This document shows, piece by piece, positions 25,147 to 33,885 of a stretch of 64,000 bases of DNA; position 1 is the stretch's first letter, and every line of letters begins with the position of its first letter. Source of the DNA: CAG-217 sp963642245 (lineage in GTDB: Bacteria > Bacillota > Clostridia > Oscillospirales > Acutalibacteraceae); contig CAVIFY010000010.1 in NCBI GenBank assembly GCA_963642245.1, positions 1 to 64,000 of the forward strand, in the 5' to 3' direction. The notes beneath the pieces are model-generated. The model had not been told where the DNA came from and did not search any database. It saw nothing but the letters and a program-made list of their open reading frames with translations. The translations under genes and the position numbers were made by a program.

Positions 25147-26873
25147 AGGGTCACCCCTTTCTTCTTGGCGCGGGCCTCCATCATGGCGGTGAATTCCGCC
25201 TCGTCCTTTGCCTGTTTTTCTTCCTTTTGACGGCGCTTTTGCTGCTGTTTCTCTGTCTTTTCCAGGTGCTTTTGCAGCAGAGCGTTATAGTTCAGCTTGG
25301 GATTTTTGGCGCAGCGGGCTTGCAGCTCGGTTTTGAAATCTTCCAGCGCCTTGGCGTCCAGTTCTGCCTGTACGGCCTTGGCTTTTTCCGCCGGGTCTAC
25401 CCAGGTCTCGCCCCGGGCCTTGCAGGCGGCCTGCTCCCGGGCGCGAATGGCCTTTTGAATGCCGGGCAGGCGGATCTCAATATCCAAAAACCGCAGCAGC
25501 ACCGCCAGCCCCAGGTGGATAAACACATTGATCCCAACGAACGCCCACACAATGGCCCGCAGCACACCGGCGCTCTGGTGGGTGATACAGTTACCCGCCG
25601 GGTCAAACTGGGGCTGCACATAGCCCCGGATCAGCAGGTTGAACAGCCCGATACTCACCCCAACGGCAATGGTGTTCATAGAGTTGATCACGCTGGTGGC
25701 TACGCCGTCGCAGCGGTAGCCGCACTTCCACTCGATCTCATCAAACACACCGGCCATCAGCGCCGGGAACACATAGGCTGCCGGCACAATGCCCATATTC
25801 AGGATAAACTGGCCGATAAGCACCGTGACCAAATTGGACGGGTTCAAAAAGCAAATGATGTCCCCCACGGTGCACAGGATAAAGCCGGTGGCGGTCACCG
25901 CCGTTTTGCCAAAGCGCTTGGACAGCGGCCACACCAGGAAAATGCCGATCCCCATAGGCAGCCCGCCGATCACATTCAGCAGGGTTTGGGTAATGCCGTC
26001 GGCGTAGGTCTTGCCCAGCACCCAGTTGGCGTAGTAGGTCATAGCGTTGGAGCGGGTCAGCTGGCCCACCCAGTAAAACAGCCAAAACGCCACCAGGATC
26101 CACCAGTTCTTGTTGTGCATACAGGCGGAGAGTTTCTCCTTAAAGCTGTGCTCCTCCGTCTGCTGGGGCGCCGGGTCTGCCAGGGTCACCCGCTCCTTGG
26201 TAAAGTAGTATTCCAGCAGCATCACCGGCAGCATGAGAATGGCTACGGCGCTCATAAAGGTGACCCAGGCGTCCACATTGCCCTTAATGCGGGGCAGCAC
26301 CAGCATAGGGAACAGCAGGGCGGCCAAAATGCCGGTAATGGCAATGTTGGCCACATTGTTGAACACCGCCAGCTGGCTGCGCTGCATATCGTTGCGGGTG
26401 GACAGGGGCACCATCATCATGTGGGTGATGTTGTACATGGTAAAGGCAAAGCAGTAGTACAGGTTGTAGGTCACGATGATCCACACCGCCTTGACGGTGG
26501 TAGAGGCGTGGGTGGGCACCAAATAAAGCAGCACCCCGCAGATCACCACCAGGGGAATGGACAGCAGCAGCCAGGGGCGCGCCTTGCCCTGGGGCGTGCG
26601 GGTCTTATCTATAATTTGACCCATAACCAGGTTGGTGACGGCGTCCAGCAGTTTGGACAGCACCGGGAACACCACCAGGAACAGCCCGCCCCAAACGCCA
26701 CTCATACCCAGCTCGTCGGTGTAAAACACATTGAGAAAGCCCTGGGCCAGCAGCGCATTGAGCAGCAGCGCCCCGGCCGGGCCGGCCAGGTAGCCCAGCC
26801 ACTTCTCCTTGGCCGTGATATTTTGGCTTTGAATACGGGAGTTAAAAATCCGTTTCCCTAACAGCTTTTCCAT
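25143..26873 (-). CDS. GPH family sugar:cation symporter (MFS)
   Basis: This 576-residue glycoside-pentoside-hexuronide transporter has 12 membrane segments. It carries the family loop GQIIDKTRTPQGKARPWLL near 80 and a long charged C-terminal tail rich in Lys, Gln and Glu (about 500-576), which is unusual in length and probably cytoplasmic. ATG at 26873 is preceded by GAGGGG; the frame stays open upstream to 26975, but that would run through the tetR operators. It is co-translated with the sulfatase, so it may import sulfated mono- or oligosaccharides. Confidence 0.88.
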   Translation of the reverse strand: MEKLLGKRIFNSRIQSQNITAKEKWLGYLAGPAGALLLNALLAQGFLNVFYTDELGMSGVWGGLFLVVFPVLSKLLDAVTNLVMGQIIDKTRTPQGKARPWLLLSIPLVVICGVLLYLVPTHASTTVKAVWIIVTYNLYYCFAFTMYNITHMMMVPLSTRNDMQRSQLAVFNNVANIAITGILAALLFPMLVLPRIKGNVDAWVTFMSAVAILMLPVMLLEYYFTKERVTLADPAPQQTEEHSFKEKLSACMHNKNWWILVAFWLFYWVGQLTRSNAMTYYANWVLGKTYADGITQTLLNVIGGLPMGIGIFLVWPLSKRFGKTAVTATGFILCTVGDIICFLNPSNLVTVLIGQFILNMGIVPAAYVFPALMAGVFDEIEWKCGYRCDGVATSVINSMNTIAVGVSIGLFNLLIRGYVQPQFDPAGNCITHQSAGVLRAIVWAFVGINVFIHLGLAVLLRFLDIEIRLPGIQKAIRAREQAACKARGETWVDPAEKAKAVQAELDAKALEDFKTELQARCAKNPKLNYNALLQKHLEKTEKQQQKRRQKEEKQAKDEAEFTAMMEARAKKKGVTL

Positions 26874-26888
26874 AAAGATCCCCTCCGG

Positions 26889-26917
26889 TTGACAAGGTCT
26901 TGCAATTCTATTATACT
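26889..26917 (+). promoter_or_regulatory. Promoter of the tetR-GH95 operon
   Basis: TTGACA (26889-26894) and TATACT (26912-26917) are 17 bp apart on the plus strand, with the predicted start just before the operator repeats. Confidence 0.8.
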
Positions 26918-26943
26918 GAGGGCATAGGAGAAAATCAACAGTC

Positions 26944-26998
26944 TGTTCGATAGCGAACTGTGCGTTAGCGAACACAGAAAGGGGGATCTGTTCGATAA
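26944..26998. promoter_or_regulatory. Operator repeats of the TetR regulator
   Basis: The palindrome GTTCGATAGCGAAC lies at 26945-26958. A related site GTTAGCGAAC follows at 26964-26973, and a half-site GTTCGATAA touches the tetR start at 26990-26998. The repeats lie between the divergent GPH-sulfatase and tetR-GH95 units and could control both. Confidence 0.7.
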
Positions 26999-27568
26999 AT
27001 GGATATTCGCGTGGTGAGAACGAAAAAACTGCTCACGGACGCTCTGCTGGATCTGCTGCGGGACAAGCCGGTGGAGAAGATCACGCCCACGGAGCTGTGC
27101 CGCAAGGCCACCGTCAACCGCAACACCTTTTACACCCATTATGCCAGCCCGGTAGCGGTGCTGGAGGAGGTGGAGGACTCCCTGGTGGACACGGTGGACA
27201 GCGCCGTGCATACCGCCGCCACACCGGTGGAGGCCATTACCGCGCTCTGCCGTATGCTCCGGGATAATCCCCGGCTGGCGGGTGCGCTCTTTAGCAAGAG
27301 TAACAGCGCTCGGGTGGCCCAGCGGGTGTTTGCAGTGACCAATCGGTTCAATTTGGCCAAGATGGACGCCCAGGAGAACGACCTGACCCCCCACTACCGC
27401 CAAATGCTCTCCAACTACACCATTATGGGCAGCGCCGCGGTGCTGGAATACTGGGTGCAGACGGGGATGGAGGAGGACCCGGCTCAGGTGGCGGCCTTTA
27501 TCTATCGGGTGTCTCGCCAAGGCTCCGCCGCCGTGACCAAGGACAAAAACGCCCCGGAGCGGGCATAA
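26999..27568 (+). CDS. TetR family transcriptional regulator
   Basis: A 189-residue one-component regulator with an N-terminal helix-turn-helix (about 5-52, ITPTELCRKATVNRNTFYTHY) and a divergent C-terminal ligand domain of the TetR_C type seen in DhaS-like proteins. The repeats in the upstream spacer are the likely operators. It sits 32 nt before GH95 and divergent from the GPH transporter, so it probably controls both branches in response to a sugar or derivative. Confidence 0.87.
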   Translation: MDIRVVRTKKLLTDALLDLLRDKPVEKITPTELCRKATVNRNTFYTHYASPVAVLEEVEDSLVDTVDSAVHTAATPVEAITALCRMLRDNPRLAGALFSKSNSARVAQRVFAVTNRFNLAKMDAQENDLTPHYRQMLSNYTIMGSAAVLEYWVQTGMEEDPAQVAAFIYRVSRQGSAAVTKDKNAPERA

Positions 27569-27600
27569 CGGACCAAATACAAGGAAAAGGGGAAAGAAAA

Positions 27601-30276
27601 ATGAAAACCACACTGAAAAAGTGCCTGTGCCTGCTGCTGACGGCAGGGCTGCTGGCCTCGCTGGCTGCCTGCGCCGGGCAGACGGACACGGCGGCGGTGA
27701 AAGACCTGTTTGGCGACCTGCAAAAGGTCAGTTACAGCAGCACCTACACACCGCTGAAGGACAATAAGACCAACAAGACGGACAGCTGGCGGCAGGGTAT
27801 GGTCTCCGGCAACGGACTGCAAGGGTTCGTTACCAGCGGCGACCCGTACAGCGATACCTTTATCTTCCAAAATATGCACTTCCTGCTGCCCAACAAGAAC
27901 GCCCGCACCTGCCCGGACACGGCAAGTGAGCTGGAGACGGTGCGCCGGCAGATCATTAAGGGGCAGGATATTACGGACAACGCCAGTTATGATGATGTGT
28001 ACCGGTATCACCCGGGCGGCCAGCTGCGGCTGGCACAGACCAAGGCCCATACCCGGGACTATGTGCGCTACACCGATTATGCCACCGGCCAGGTGGGCGT
28101 GCGCTATACGGACAAGAACGGCACCTGGCTGCGCCGCTCCATCACCTCTATGGCGGACGGCGTGGTGATCACCCGGCTGGATCCGTCCACGGCGGGTACG
28201 GCGCTGGATCTGACCCTCAGCTACGATGATCTGTCCACCCTGGCAAACTTTGGCAAAAGTGAAGAGGTGGACCTGCAATACAAAAAGGTCACGGCCAAGG
28301 ACGGCAGCACCCTGGGGCTGATCGCCCATTACCCGAATTATGAGAACAGCGAGCGCAAGGACGGCGGCTACGCCACCTTGACCTATGTGCTGCCGGTGGG
28401 CGGCACCCGGGAGCGGGTGACGCTGGACAAGCAGACCGAAGAGCGCCAGTTTGTAGGCGACAATACCGGGGTGCGCATTACCGGCGCTGCCGGACTGGTG
28501 CTGCTGACCGTCAGCGATTATACCCTGGAGATGGGCAAGTCGGCGGACTTTGCCGGGCAGACGGATTACCCGCTGCTGGCAGACCTGCGCGCGCGGCTGG
28601 AAACGGTGGCCGATCGGTACAGCACCGACGGTGCCTTTGATTATGACGCGGCGCTGGCGGCCCACTTGAAGGTGTATCAGCCCCAGTTTGACGCGGTGAC
28701 ACTGACCCTGAGTGATGAGAATACCCAGTCCAATGAGGCGCTGCTGAAAGCCCAAAAGGGCAAGAAAGAGATCAACGCGGCGCTGGCCCAGCGCACCTAC
28801 TACGCCGGGCGATACGCGGCCCTGTGCTGCGCCGGGTATTCCACCGGGCGGCTTTACGGAATGTGGACCGGGGAGTGGAACACCGGCTGGGGCAGCAAAT
28901 ATACCATGGACGCCAATGTGAACCTGCAAACAGCGGCGCTGAACAGCTCCAATATGAGCCGCGGTCCCCAAGGCTATGTGTACTTCCTGCTGCGCCAAAT
29001 GCCGGACTGGGAGGAGAACGCCCGGGCCACCCACGGCTTTACAGACGCCATTCAGGCGCCGGTGAATACGGACGGCGACAAGGCGGTGCTGACGGAGACC
29101 TGCTATCCCTACCCCTTCCGGTACTGGAACGCCGGGGCGTCCTGGATGTTGCGCCCGTTGTATGAGACCCTGCAAAGCTACGGCAATATCCGGATCCCTC
29201 TTAGTGATGAATTTGATTTGCAGGCGCTGCGCTCCGTACTGTCTGTAACGGAAAAGGACCTGACCGACGCCCAGGTGGCAGCTATGGAGAAACGGGGCTA
29301 TCTGCGGCTGGAGGAGGATATTCTCTACCCGCTGCTGACCAAGGCAGCCAACTACTGGGCGCAGCTGCTGACCCCGGAATATTACACCGCGGCGGACGGT
29401 TCCATTCATTATGAAAAGGGCAAGACGGCGCTGGGCAAGGAAGAGCGCTACTGCATTGTGCCCAGCTATTCGCCGGAGAACAATCCGTCCAATTACGCCA
29501 GCCCGTCAGACGCCAACTGCGCCATTGACATTGCCGCCTGCCGGGATAATCTGGAAATGCTGCGCTCCGTCATGAACGATGTGGCCCCCGGCGCGGATCA
29601 AAGCCGGTGGCAGCAGCTGGAGGCGGACCTGCCGCCCTATCTGTATGACGATACCGGGGCACTGAAGGAATGGGCCACCACCGCCTTTGATGAGAATAAC
29701 GAGCACCGGCACCTGAGCCACCTGTACTGCGCCTGGCCGCTGATGGAGACCCGGGGCGACGCCCGGCTGACCGCTGCCTGCAAGCAGGCGGTAGCCAATC
29801 GGCAAAGCGAGAACGAGGCCTCCCACGCTCTGGTGCACCGCAGCCTGATCGCTGCCCGGCTGCAAGACCGTGCCGCCTTGACGGACGCGCTGGTGAATTT
29901 GATGAACCACAAGATCCGCTACGACTCCCTGATGACCAACCACGACTATGACCGGGGCAGCTGCTACTGCACGGACTTTGCCATCGGTTATTTGGGCATT
30001 GTGCACGAGGCGCTGGTGTATTCCAATGACGATGAGATCGAGCTGCTGCCGGCACTGCCGGAGAGCGGCTTTGACCGGGGCACCCTTACCGGGTTAAAGA
30101 CCCGCAACCGTGCCACCGTTACCCGGCTGCAATGGGATCTGGCCGCCGGTACGGTGCAGGCGGTGCTCACCGCCGATGTGGACCGCACCCTGACGGTGCG
30201 CTGCGGCCAAACGGTGCGCACCCTGCACTGCAAGGCCGGTGTGCCGGTGGAGGTGCAGTTCACCCTGGGGGATTGA
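27601..30276 (+). CDS. GH95-family lipoprotein, probable alpha-1,2-L-fucosidase
   Basis: This 891-residue surface lipoprotein has a signal with LAAC, lipid Cys at about 24. GH95 enzymes invert alpha-1,2-fucosyl linkages such as the H antigen. The catalytic apparatus is recognisable: Asn439 and Asn441 in DANVNLQ, Glu626 in PSYSPENN, the HRHLSHLY motif at 702-709 and Asp792 in CTDFAIG. These correspond to Asn421, Asn423, Glu566 and Asp766 of the bifidobacterial AfcA. An N-terminal beta domain precedes the helical barrel. It follows tetR by 32 nt and is probably co-transcribed. Some GH95 members prefer L-galactose, so the sugar is inferred. Confidence 0.87.
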   Translation: MKTTLKKCLCLLLTAGLLASLAACAGQTDTAAVKDLFGDLQKVSYSSTYTPLKDNKTNKTDSWRQGMVSGNGLQGFVTSGDPYSDTFIFQNMHFLLPNKNARTCPDTASELETVRRQIIKGQDITDNASYDDVYRYHPGGQLRLAQTKAHTRDYVRYTDYATGQVGVRYTDKNGTWLRRSITSMADGVVITRLDPSTAGTALDLTLSYDDLSTLANFGKSEEVDLQYKKVTAKDGSTLGLIAHYPNYENSERKDGGYATLTYVLPVGGTRERVTLDKQTEERQFVGDNTGVRITGAAGLVLLTVSDYTLEMGKSADFAGQTDYPLLADLRARLETVADRYSTDGAFDYDAALAAHLKVYQPQFDAVTLTLSDENTQSNEALLKAQKGKKEINAALAQRTYYAGRYAALCCAGYSTGRLYGMWTGEWNTGWGSKYTMDANVNLQTAALNSSNMSRGPQGYVYFLLRQMPDWEENARATHGFTDAIQAPVNTDGDKAVLTETCYPYPFRYWNAGASWMLRPLYETLQSYGNIRIPLSDEFDLQALRSVLSVTEKDLTDAQVAAMEKRGYLRLEEDILYPLLTKAANYWAQLLTPEYYTAADGSIHYEKGKTALGKEERYCIVPSYSPENNPSNYASPSDANCAIDIAACRDNLEMLRSVMNDVAPGADQSRWQQLEADLPPYLYDDTGALKEWATTAFDENNEHRHLSHLYCAWPLMETRGDARLTAACKQAVANRQSENEASHALVHRSLIAARLQDRAALTDALVNLMNHKIRYDSLMTNHDYDRGSCYCTDFAIGYLGIVHEALVYSNDDEIELLPALPESGFDRGTLTGLKTRNRATVTRLQWDLAAGTVQAVLTADVDRTLTVRCGQTVRTLHCKAGVPVEVQFTLGD

Positions 30277-30308
30277 CACCGGTTGGCTGGGCGCCTATAA
30301 TAAATACA

Positions 30309-30350
30309 ATTTGCCGGCAGGCCCAGCAGGTCTGCCGGTGTGTTTTTTGC
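30309..30350 (+). terminator. Terminator after the GH95 gene
   Basis: The stem GCCGGCAG pairs with CTGCCGGT and is followed by GTGTTTTTT. It lies only 12 nt before the next start codon, so the next gene may depend on leakage or its own promoter near TATAAT at 30296. Confidence 0.65.
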
Positions 30351-30361
30351 GAGGTGTGCGT

Positions 30362-30787
30362 ATGTGGCCGATGATTTATCCCATTATGATGATCGTCTTT
30401 TCCAATGTGCTGTACAATATTTGCCAAAAGTCCACGCCGGGGAATGTGAACCCATTTGCGGCGCTGACGGTGACCTACGGTGTGGCGGCGGTGCTCAGCT
30501 TTGTGATGCTGCTGGTGACCACCAAGGGCAAGCACAGCGCGGCGGAATTTACCAAGATCAACTGGGCCACCCTGGTGCTGGGCGTGGTGATCGTGGGGCT
30601 GGAACTGGGCTATATTTTGGCCTACCGCAACGGCTGGGAAATGCACCGGGTGTCCGTTACCGCCAACATTACCCTGGCGGTGCTGCTGGTGTTTGTGTCT
30701 GCCATTCTGTATAAGGAGCACATCACCCTGCGCCAGGTATTGGGCATTGCGGTGTGCGCCGGTGGGCTGGTGCTCATCAGCCTGTAA
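30362..30787 (+). CDS. EamA-like small membrane transporter
   Basis: A 141-residue protein with four or five membrane helices resembles a half-size EamA/DMT transporter (LGYILAYRNGWEMHRVSVTANITLAVLLV and a C-terminal ILYKEHITLRQVLGIAVCAGGLVLI). Such half proteins usually form dimers; substrate is unknown. GAGGTG precedes the ATG at 30362. A strong terminator follows. Confidence 0.8.
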   Translation: MWPMIYPIMMIVFSNVLYNICQKSTPGNVNPFAALTVTYGVAAVLSFVMLLVTTKGKHSAAEFTKINWATLVLGVVIVGLELGYILAYRNGWEMHRVSVTANITLAVLLVFVSAILYKEHITLRQVLGIAVCAGGLVLISL

Positions 30788-30802
30788 ATGGGTCAAAAAG
30801 AA

Positions 30803-30837
30803 AGGGCACGCAGGTTATCTGCGTGCCTTTTTTGTGT
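30803..30837. terminator. Bidirectional terminator between the EamA gene and the second GPH gene
   Basis: The stem GGCACGCAG pairs with CTGCGTGCC, flanked by A and T runs. Confidence 0.85.
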
Positions 30838-30841
30838 GTAT

Positions 30842-32287
30842 TTAAGTGTTTTGGCTGTCGGCCTTGGCCCGGCGGGCTTTCAGCTCCTGCTCCACCTGCG
30901 CCCGCTGGGCGGGGGTGTAGCGGATAAACAGCAGCGGGACGATATACAGCAGGCTGGCAACGGCCGGGGTCAGGATCACCAGCGGCCAGATCCAGCGGTC
31001 AAAGGCGGCCGTTTGGGTGCCCAGGTAGGTGGACGCCCCCTCAATGGGCTTGTAGTGCAGCAGGTGCAGCGCCAGGGTCGCCAGCCCGGCGGTAATGCCG
31101 CTGGAGATCTTGGTAAACGAGGTCTGCATGGAGAAGGTAATACCCTCGGTGCGCTTGCCGGTCTTCCATTCCATATAGTCGATACTGTCGCAGAAGATGG
31201 CGGTCTGGGCAATGGAGGAGGCGCCCAGGGGAATACCGCCCAGGCCGATCACCGCCATGGCGAACCACAAATGCTTGCCGTCAAAGCCGATCAAGTAGGC
31301 GGCAATGCGCGCTACAATGTTGCAGGTCTGCATGACGATCAAGGCGTTTATATAGCCGTGGCACCATTTTTTGATCTTATCCGCCGCCAGCATACCTAAA
31401 AAGCCCGGCAGCCCGGTCATAATGTAGTAGATGGTGGACAGCCCCAGGGCGCCGATCAGGCTGTTCTCGCCCAAAAAGTCTGCGGCGATCTCGTACTTAA
31501 AGAAGTAGGTGACCAAATTGGCGCCAAAGCCCAGGGCACCCAGCAGGTTGGCCAGGGTCACGAGCAGCAGCATTTTGTTCTTAAACAGCAGGGAAAAGCT
31601 CTCCCACAGGCTCTGCTGCTGCACTTCCTGCACCACATGGATCCGCTCTTTGGCCGCATAGCAGCGGTAGCTGAGCATGGAGCCGCCCAGCCCGAAGATC
31701 AGGGCAAATACCAGTGCCATCAGCGCCATACTTGCCCCGGTGGCGTTGGCTGCCATTTCCAGTGCCATGGGAATAACGGTGCTGAATGCGCCGTACACGC
31801 AGGAGCCGATGGTGCGCGCCCACTGGACGAACCGGTCCCGCTCATTGGAATTGGGCGACACGGCGGCGGTAATGCCCCAGATGGACACATCCTGCACCGT
31901 GTAGGCCAGGTCCCAGCAAATATACATAATGACAAAGTAGCTGACCCGCAGCCACAGCAGCTCTTCTTTGGTGGAGAACACCACAAACAGCAGCACGGTA
32001 AAGATACCCACCGGCAGCGGGGTGTAGCGCAAAAACGGCCGCAGCTTTTCGCCGTTTTTGAAGGTGTGCTTGTCAATAAAGGAGCCAACGATGGGGTCGT
32101 TGACCCCGTCCCACACTTTCATCACGATCAGCAGCACGCTGACCACCAGCGCCGGGAACAGGGCAATATCCGTCATAAAATAAGTGAAGAATGACGCCCC
32201 GATCAGGGAATAGACCATATTTTGGCCGCTAAGCCCCACCAAAAAGCCGGTTTGCTCCCGGCGGCTGATATACTTCTTTTCTTCCAT
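30842..32287 (-). CDS. GPH family sugar:cation symporter (MFS), second copy
   Basis: A 481-residue transporter with 12 membrane helices and the family features VWDGVNDPIVGSFIDKHTFKNGEKLRPFLRYTPL near 60. ATG at 32287 has an AGGGGGAAG site. Unlike the first GPH protein it has a short tail. It stands alone between terminators, flanked by host-glycan enzymes, so it may bring in a fucosylated or other glycan product; substrate is not readable. Confidence 0.87.
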   Translation of the reverse strand: MEEKKYISRREQTGFLVGLSGQNMVYSLIGASFFTYFMTDIALFPALVVSVLLIVMKVWDGVNDPIVGSFIDKHTFKNGEKLRPFLRYTPLPVGIFTVLLFVVFSTKEELLWLRVSYFVIMYICWDLAYTVQDVSIWGITAAVSPNSNERDRFVQWARTIGSCVYGAFSTVIPMALEMAANATGASMALMALVFALIFGLGGSMLSYRCYAAKERIHVVQEVQQQSLWESFSLLFKNKMLLLVTLANLLGALGFGANLVTYFFKYEIAADFLGENSLIGALGLSTIYYIMTGLPGFLGMLAADKIKKWCHGYINALIVMQTCNIVARIAAYLIGFDGKHLWFAMAVIGLGGIPLGASSIAQTAIFCDSIDYMEWKTGKRTEGITFSMQTSFTKISSGITAGLATLALHLLHYKPIEGASTYLGTQTAAFDRWIWPLVILTPAVASLLYIVPLLFIRYTPAQRAQVEQELKARRAKADSQNT

Positions 32288-32369
32288 ATTGCTTCCCCCT
32301 ATATGTACCGGCTGCGCTTTGGATTTTTGGCAACACGATCCTAAGATATAGAGTAGCTTATCCCGGGTA

Positions 32370-32418
32370 AAAAAGAAAGCCTTTTTTGCAACTTCCATTG
32401 CAGAAAAGGCTTTTTGTC
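32370..32418. terminator. Terminator after the NSS transporter gene
   Basis: The long stem AAAGCCTTTTTTGCAA pairs with TTGCAGAAAAGGCTTT around a 6-nt loop, with T runs on both sides. Confidence 0.75.
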
Positions 32419-32455
32419 TGTATTTATGCGACGGATCGGCGCCGCTGTCGCTTAA

Positions 32456-33820
32456 TTAGTGGCGGATCAGACCCAGCACCAGGATCACAGCCACCAGTAC
32501 CGGCAGCACATAGCACATATAGCCCCGCATCCAGGACTGTACTTTCAGTCCCTTGCCGGTGTTGGCCTCTTTGGTAAAGTTCTTCCAGCCCCAGCCGTAG
32601 CGGGAGGTGCAGAAGAAAATAAAGATCAGAGAGCCAAGCGGCAGCAGCAGGTTGCTCACCACAAAGTCCTCCAGATCCAGTACGCCGGTGCCCTGGCCCA
32701 AGGGCTGGAACTTGGAGAGCACATTGAACCCCAGCACGCAGGGCATACTCAGCAGGAACATCAGAATGCCGTTAAACAGGCAGGCCTTTTTGCGGCTCCA
32801 GCCGGACAGGTCCATAGTGCAGGACACAATGTTCTCAAACACGCCCAGCACGGTGGAAAAGGCGGCAAAGCTCATAAACACAAAGAACAGGCTGCCCCAC
32901 ACGCGCCCCAGGGGCATATGGTTAAAGATATTGGGCAGGGTAATGAAGATCAGGCTGGGGCCGCTGTCCGGCTGCACCCCGTAGGCAAAGCAGGCGGGGA
33001 AGATGATCAGCCCGGAGCACAGGGCCACCAGGGTGTCCAGCGCCGCCACTCGGGCGGACTCGCCCATCAGCGCCCGCTCCTTGCCGATATAGCTGCCAAA
33101 GATGGCCATAGCGCCAATGCCCAGGCTCAGGGTAAAGAACGCCTGGTTCATGGCCCCGGCCACCACATTGCCGATACCCACTTTCTTCATTCGTGCCAGG
33201 TCCGGCACCAGGTAAAAGCGCAGCCCCTCGCTGCCCCCGGCGGTGCACACGCTGTTGACGGCCAGCACCACCATAATGACCAGCAGCGCCAGCATCATCC
33301 ACTTGGTGATGCGCTCCAGCCCCTTTTGCAGGCTAAAGGAGCACACCAAAAAGCCGACCACCACCACAATGCCCATAAACAGGGTCATGCGCAGCGGGTC
33401 ACCCAGCATTTGGCTGAATTGCGCCGCCACGCCGTCGGTGTCTGCGCCTACGAATTGGCCGCCGGCGGTGCGGACAAAGTAGTCCAGCATCCACCCGGCC
33501 ACGCTGGTGTAAAACATCATCAGAATATAGTTGCCGGCCATAGCCACATAGCCGTGCAGGTGCCACTTGCTGCCCTTTGGCTCCAGCTGCTGGTACAGTC
33601 GGGCAGGGCTGCGCTGACCGGCACGCCCCATGGCAAACTCCATGGTCATCACCGGCACGCCCAGGATCACTAAAAAGAACAGATAGATCAGCACAAAGGC
33701 ACCGCCGCCGTACTGCCCCACCATGTAGGGGAACTTCCACACATTGCCAATGCCGATGGCGCACCCGGCGCTCAGCAGAATAAAGCCCAGGCGGCTGCCC
33801 AGTTGTTCGCGTTGTTCCAT
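32456..33820 (-). CDS. Neurotransmitter:sodium symporter family amino acid transporter
   Basis: A 454-residue LeuT-fold transporter with about 11-12 helices. Helix 1 has the sodium and substrate site SAGCAIGIGNVWKFPYMVGQYGGGAF and helix 6 the unwound region FVFMSFAAFSTVLG. Members import amino acids or related amines with sodium. No partner gene identifies the substrate. It is a single-gene unit. Confidence 0.9.
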   Translation of the reverse strand: MEQREQLGSRLGFILLSAGCAIGIGNVWKFPYMVGQYGGGAFVLIYLFFLVILGVPVMTMEFAMGRAGQRSPARLYQQLEPKGSKWHLHGYVAMAGNYILMMFYTSVAGWMLDYFVRTAGGQFVGADTDGVAAQFSQMLGDPLRMTLFMGIVVVVGFLVCSFSLQKGLERITKWMMLALLVIMVVLAVNSVCTAGGSEGLRFYLVPDLARMKKVGIGNVVAGAMNQAFFTLSLGIGAMAIFGSYIGKERALMGESARVAALDTLVALCSGLIIFPACFAYGVQPDSGPSLIFITLPNIFNHMPLGRVWGSLFFVFMSFAAFSTVLGVFENIVSCTMDLSGWSRKKACLFNGILMFLLSMPCVLGFNVLSKFQPLGQGTGVLDLEDFVVSNLLLPLGSLIFIFFCTSRYGWGWKNFTKEANTGKGLKVQSWMRGYMCYVLPVLVAVILVLGLIRH

Positions 33821-33885
33821 AACTTTTCATTTTCGGCAGTTGCCCTGCCGCCCTCTCGTTGAATTTGCCGTACTATTTTACACGA

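Noticed and set aside
25227..26861. A 544-codon His/Gln-rich open frame opposite the GPH transporter
   Set aside because: Antisense to a clear membrane transporter, with biased composition and no domain.
30293..30350. A riboswitch between GH95 and the EamA-like gene
   Set aside because: The spacer is only about 80 bp and is fully accounted for by a simple terminator stem with a T-run.
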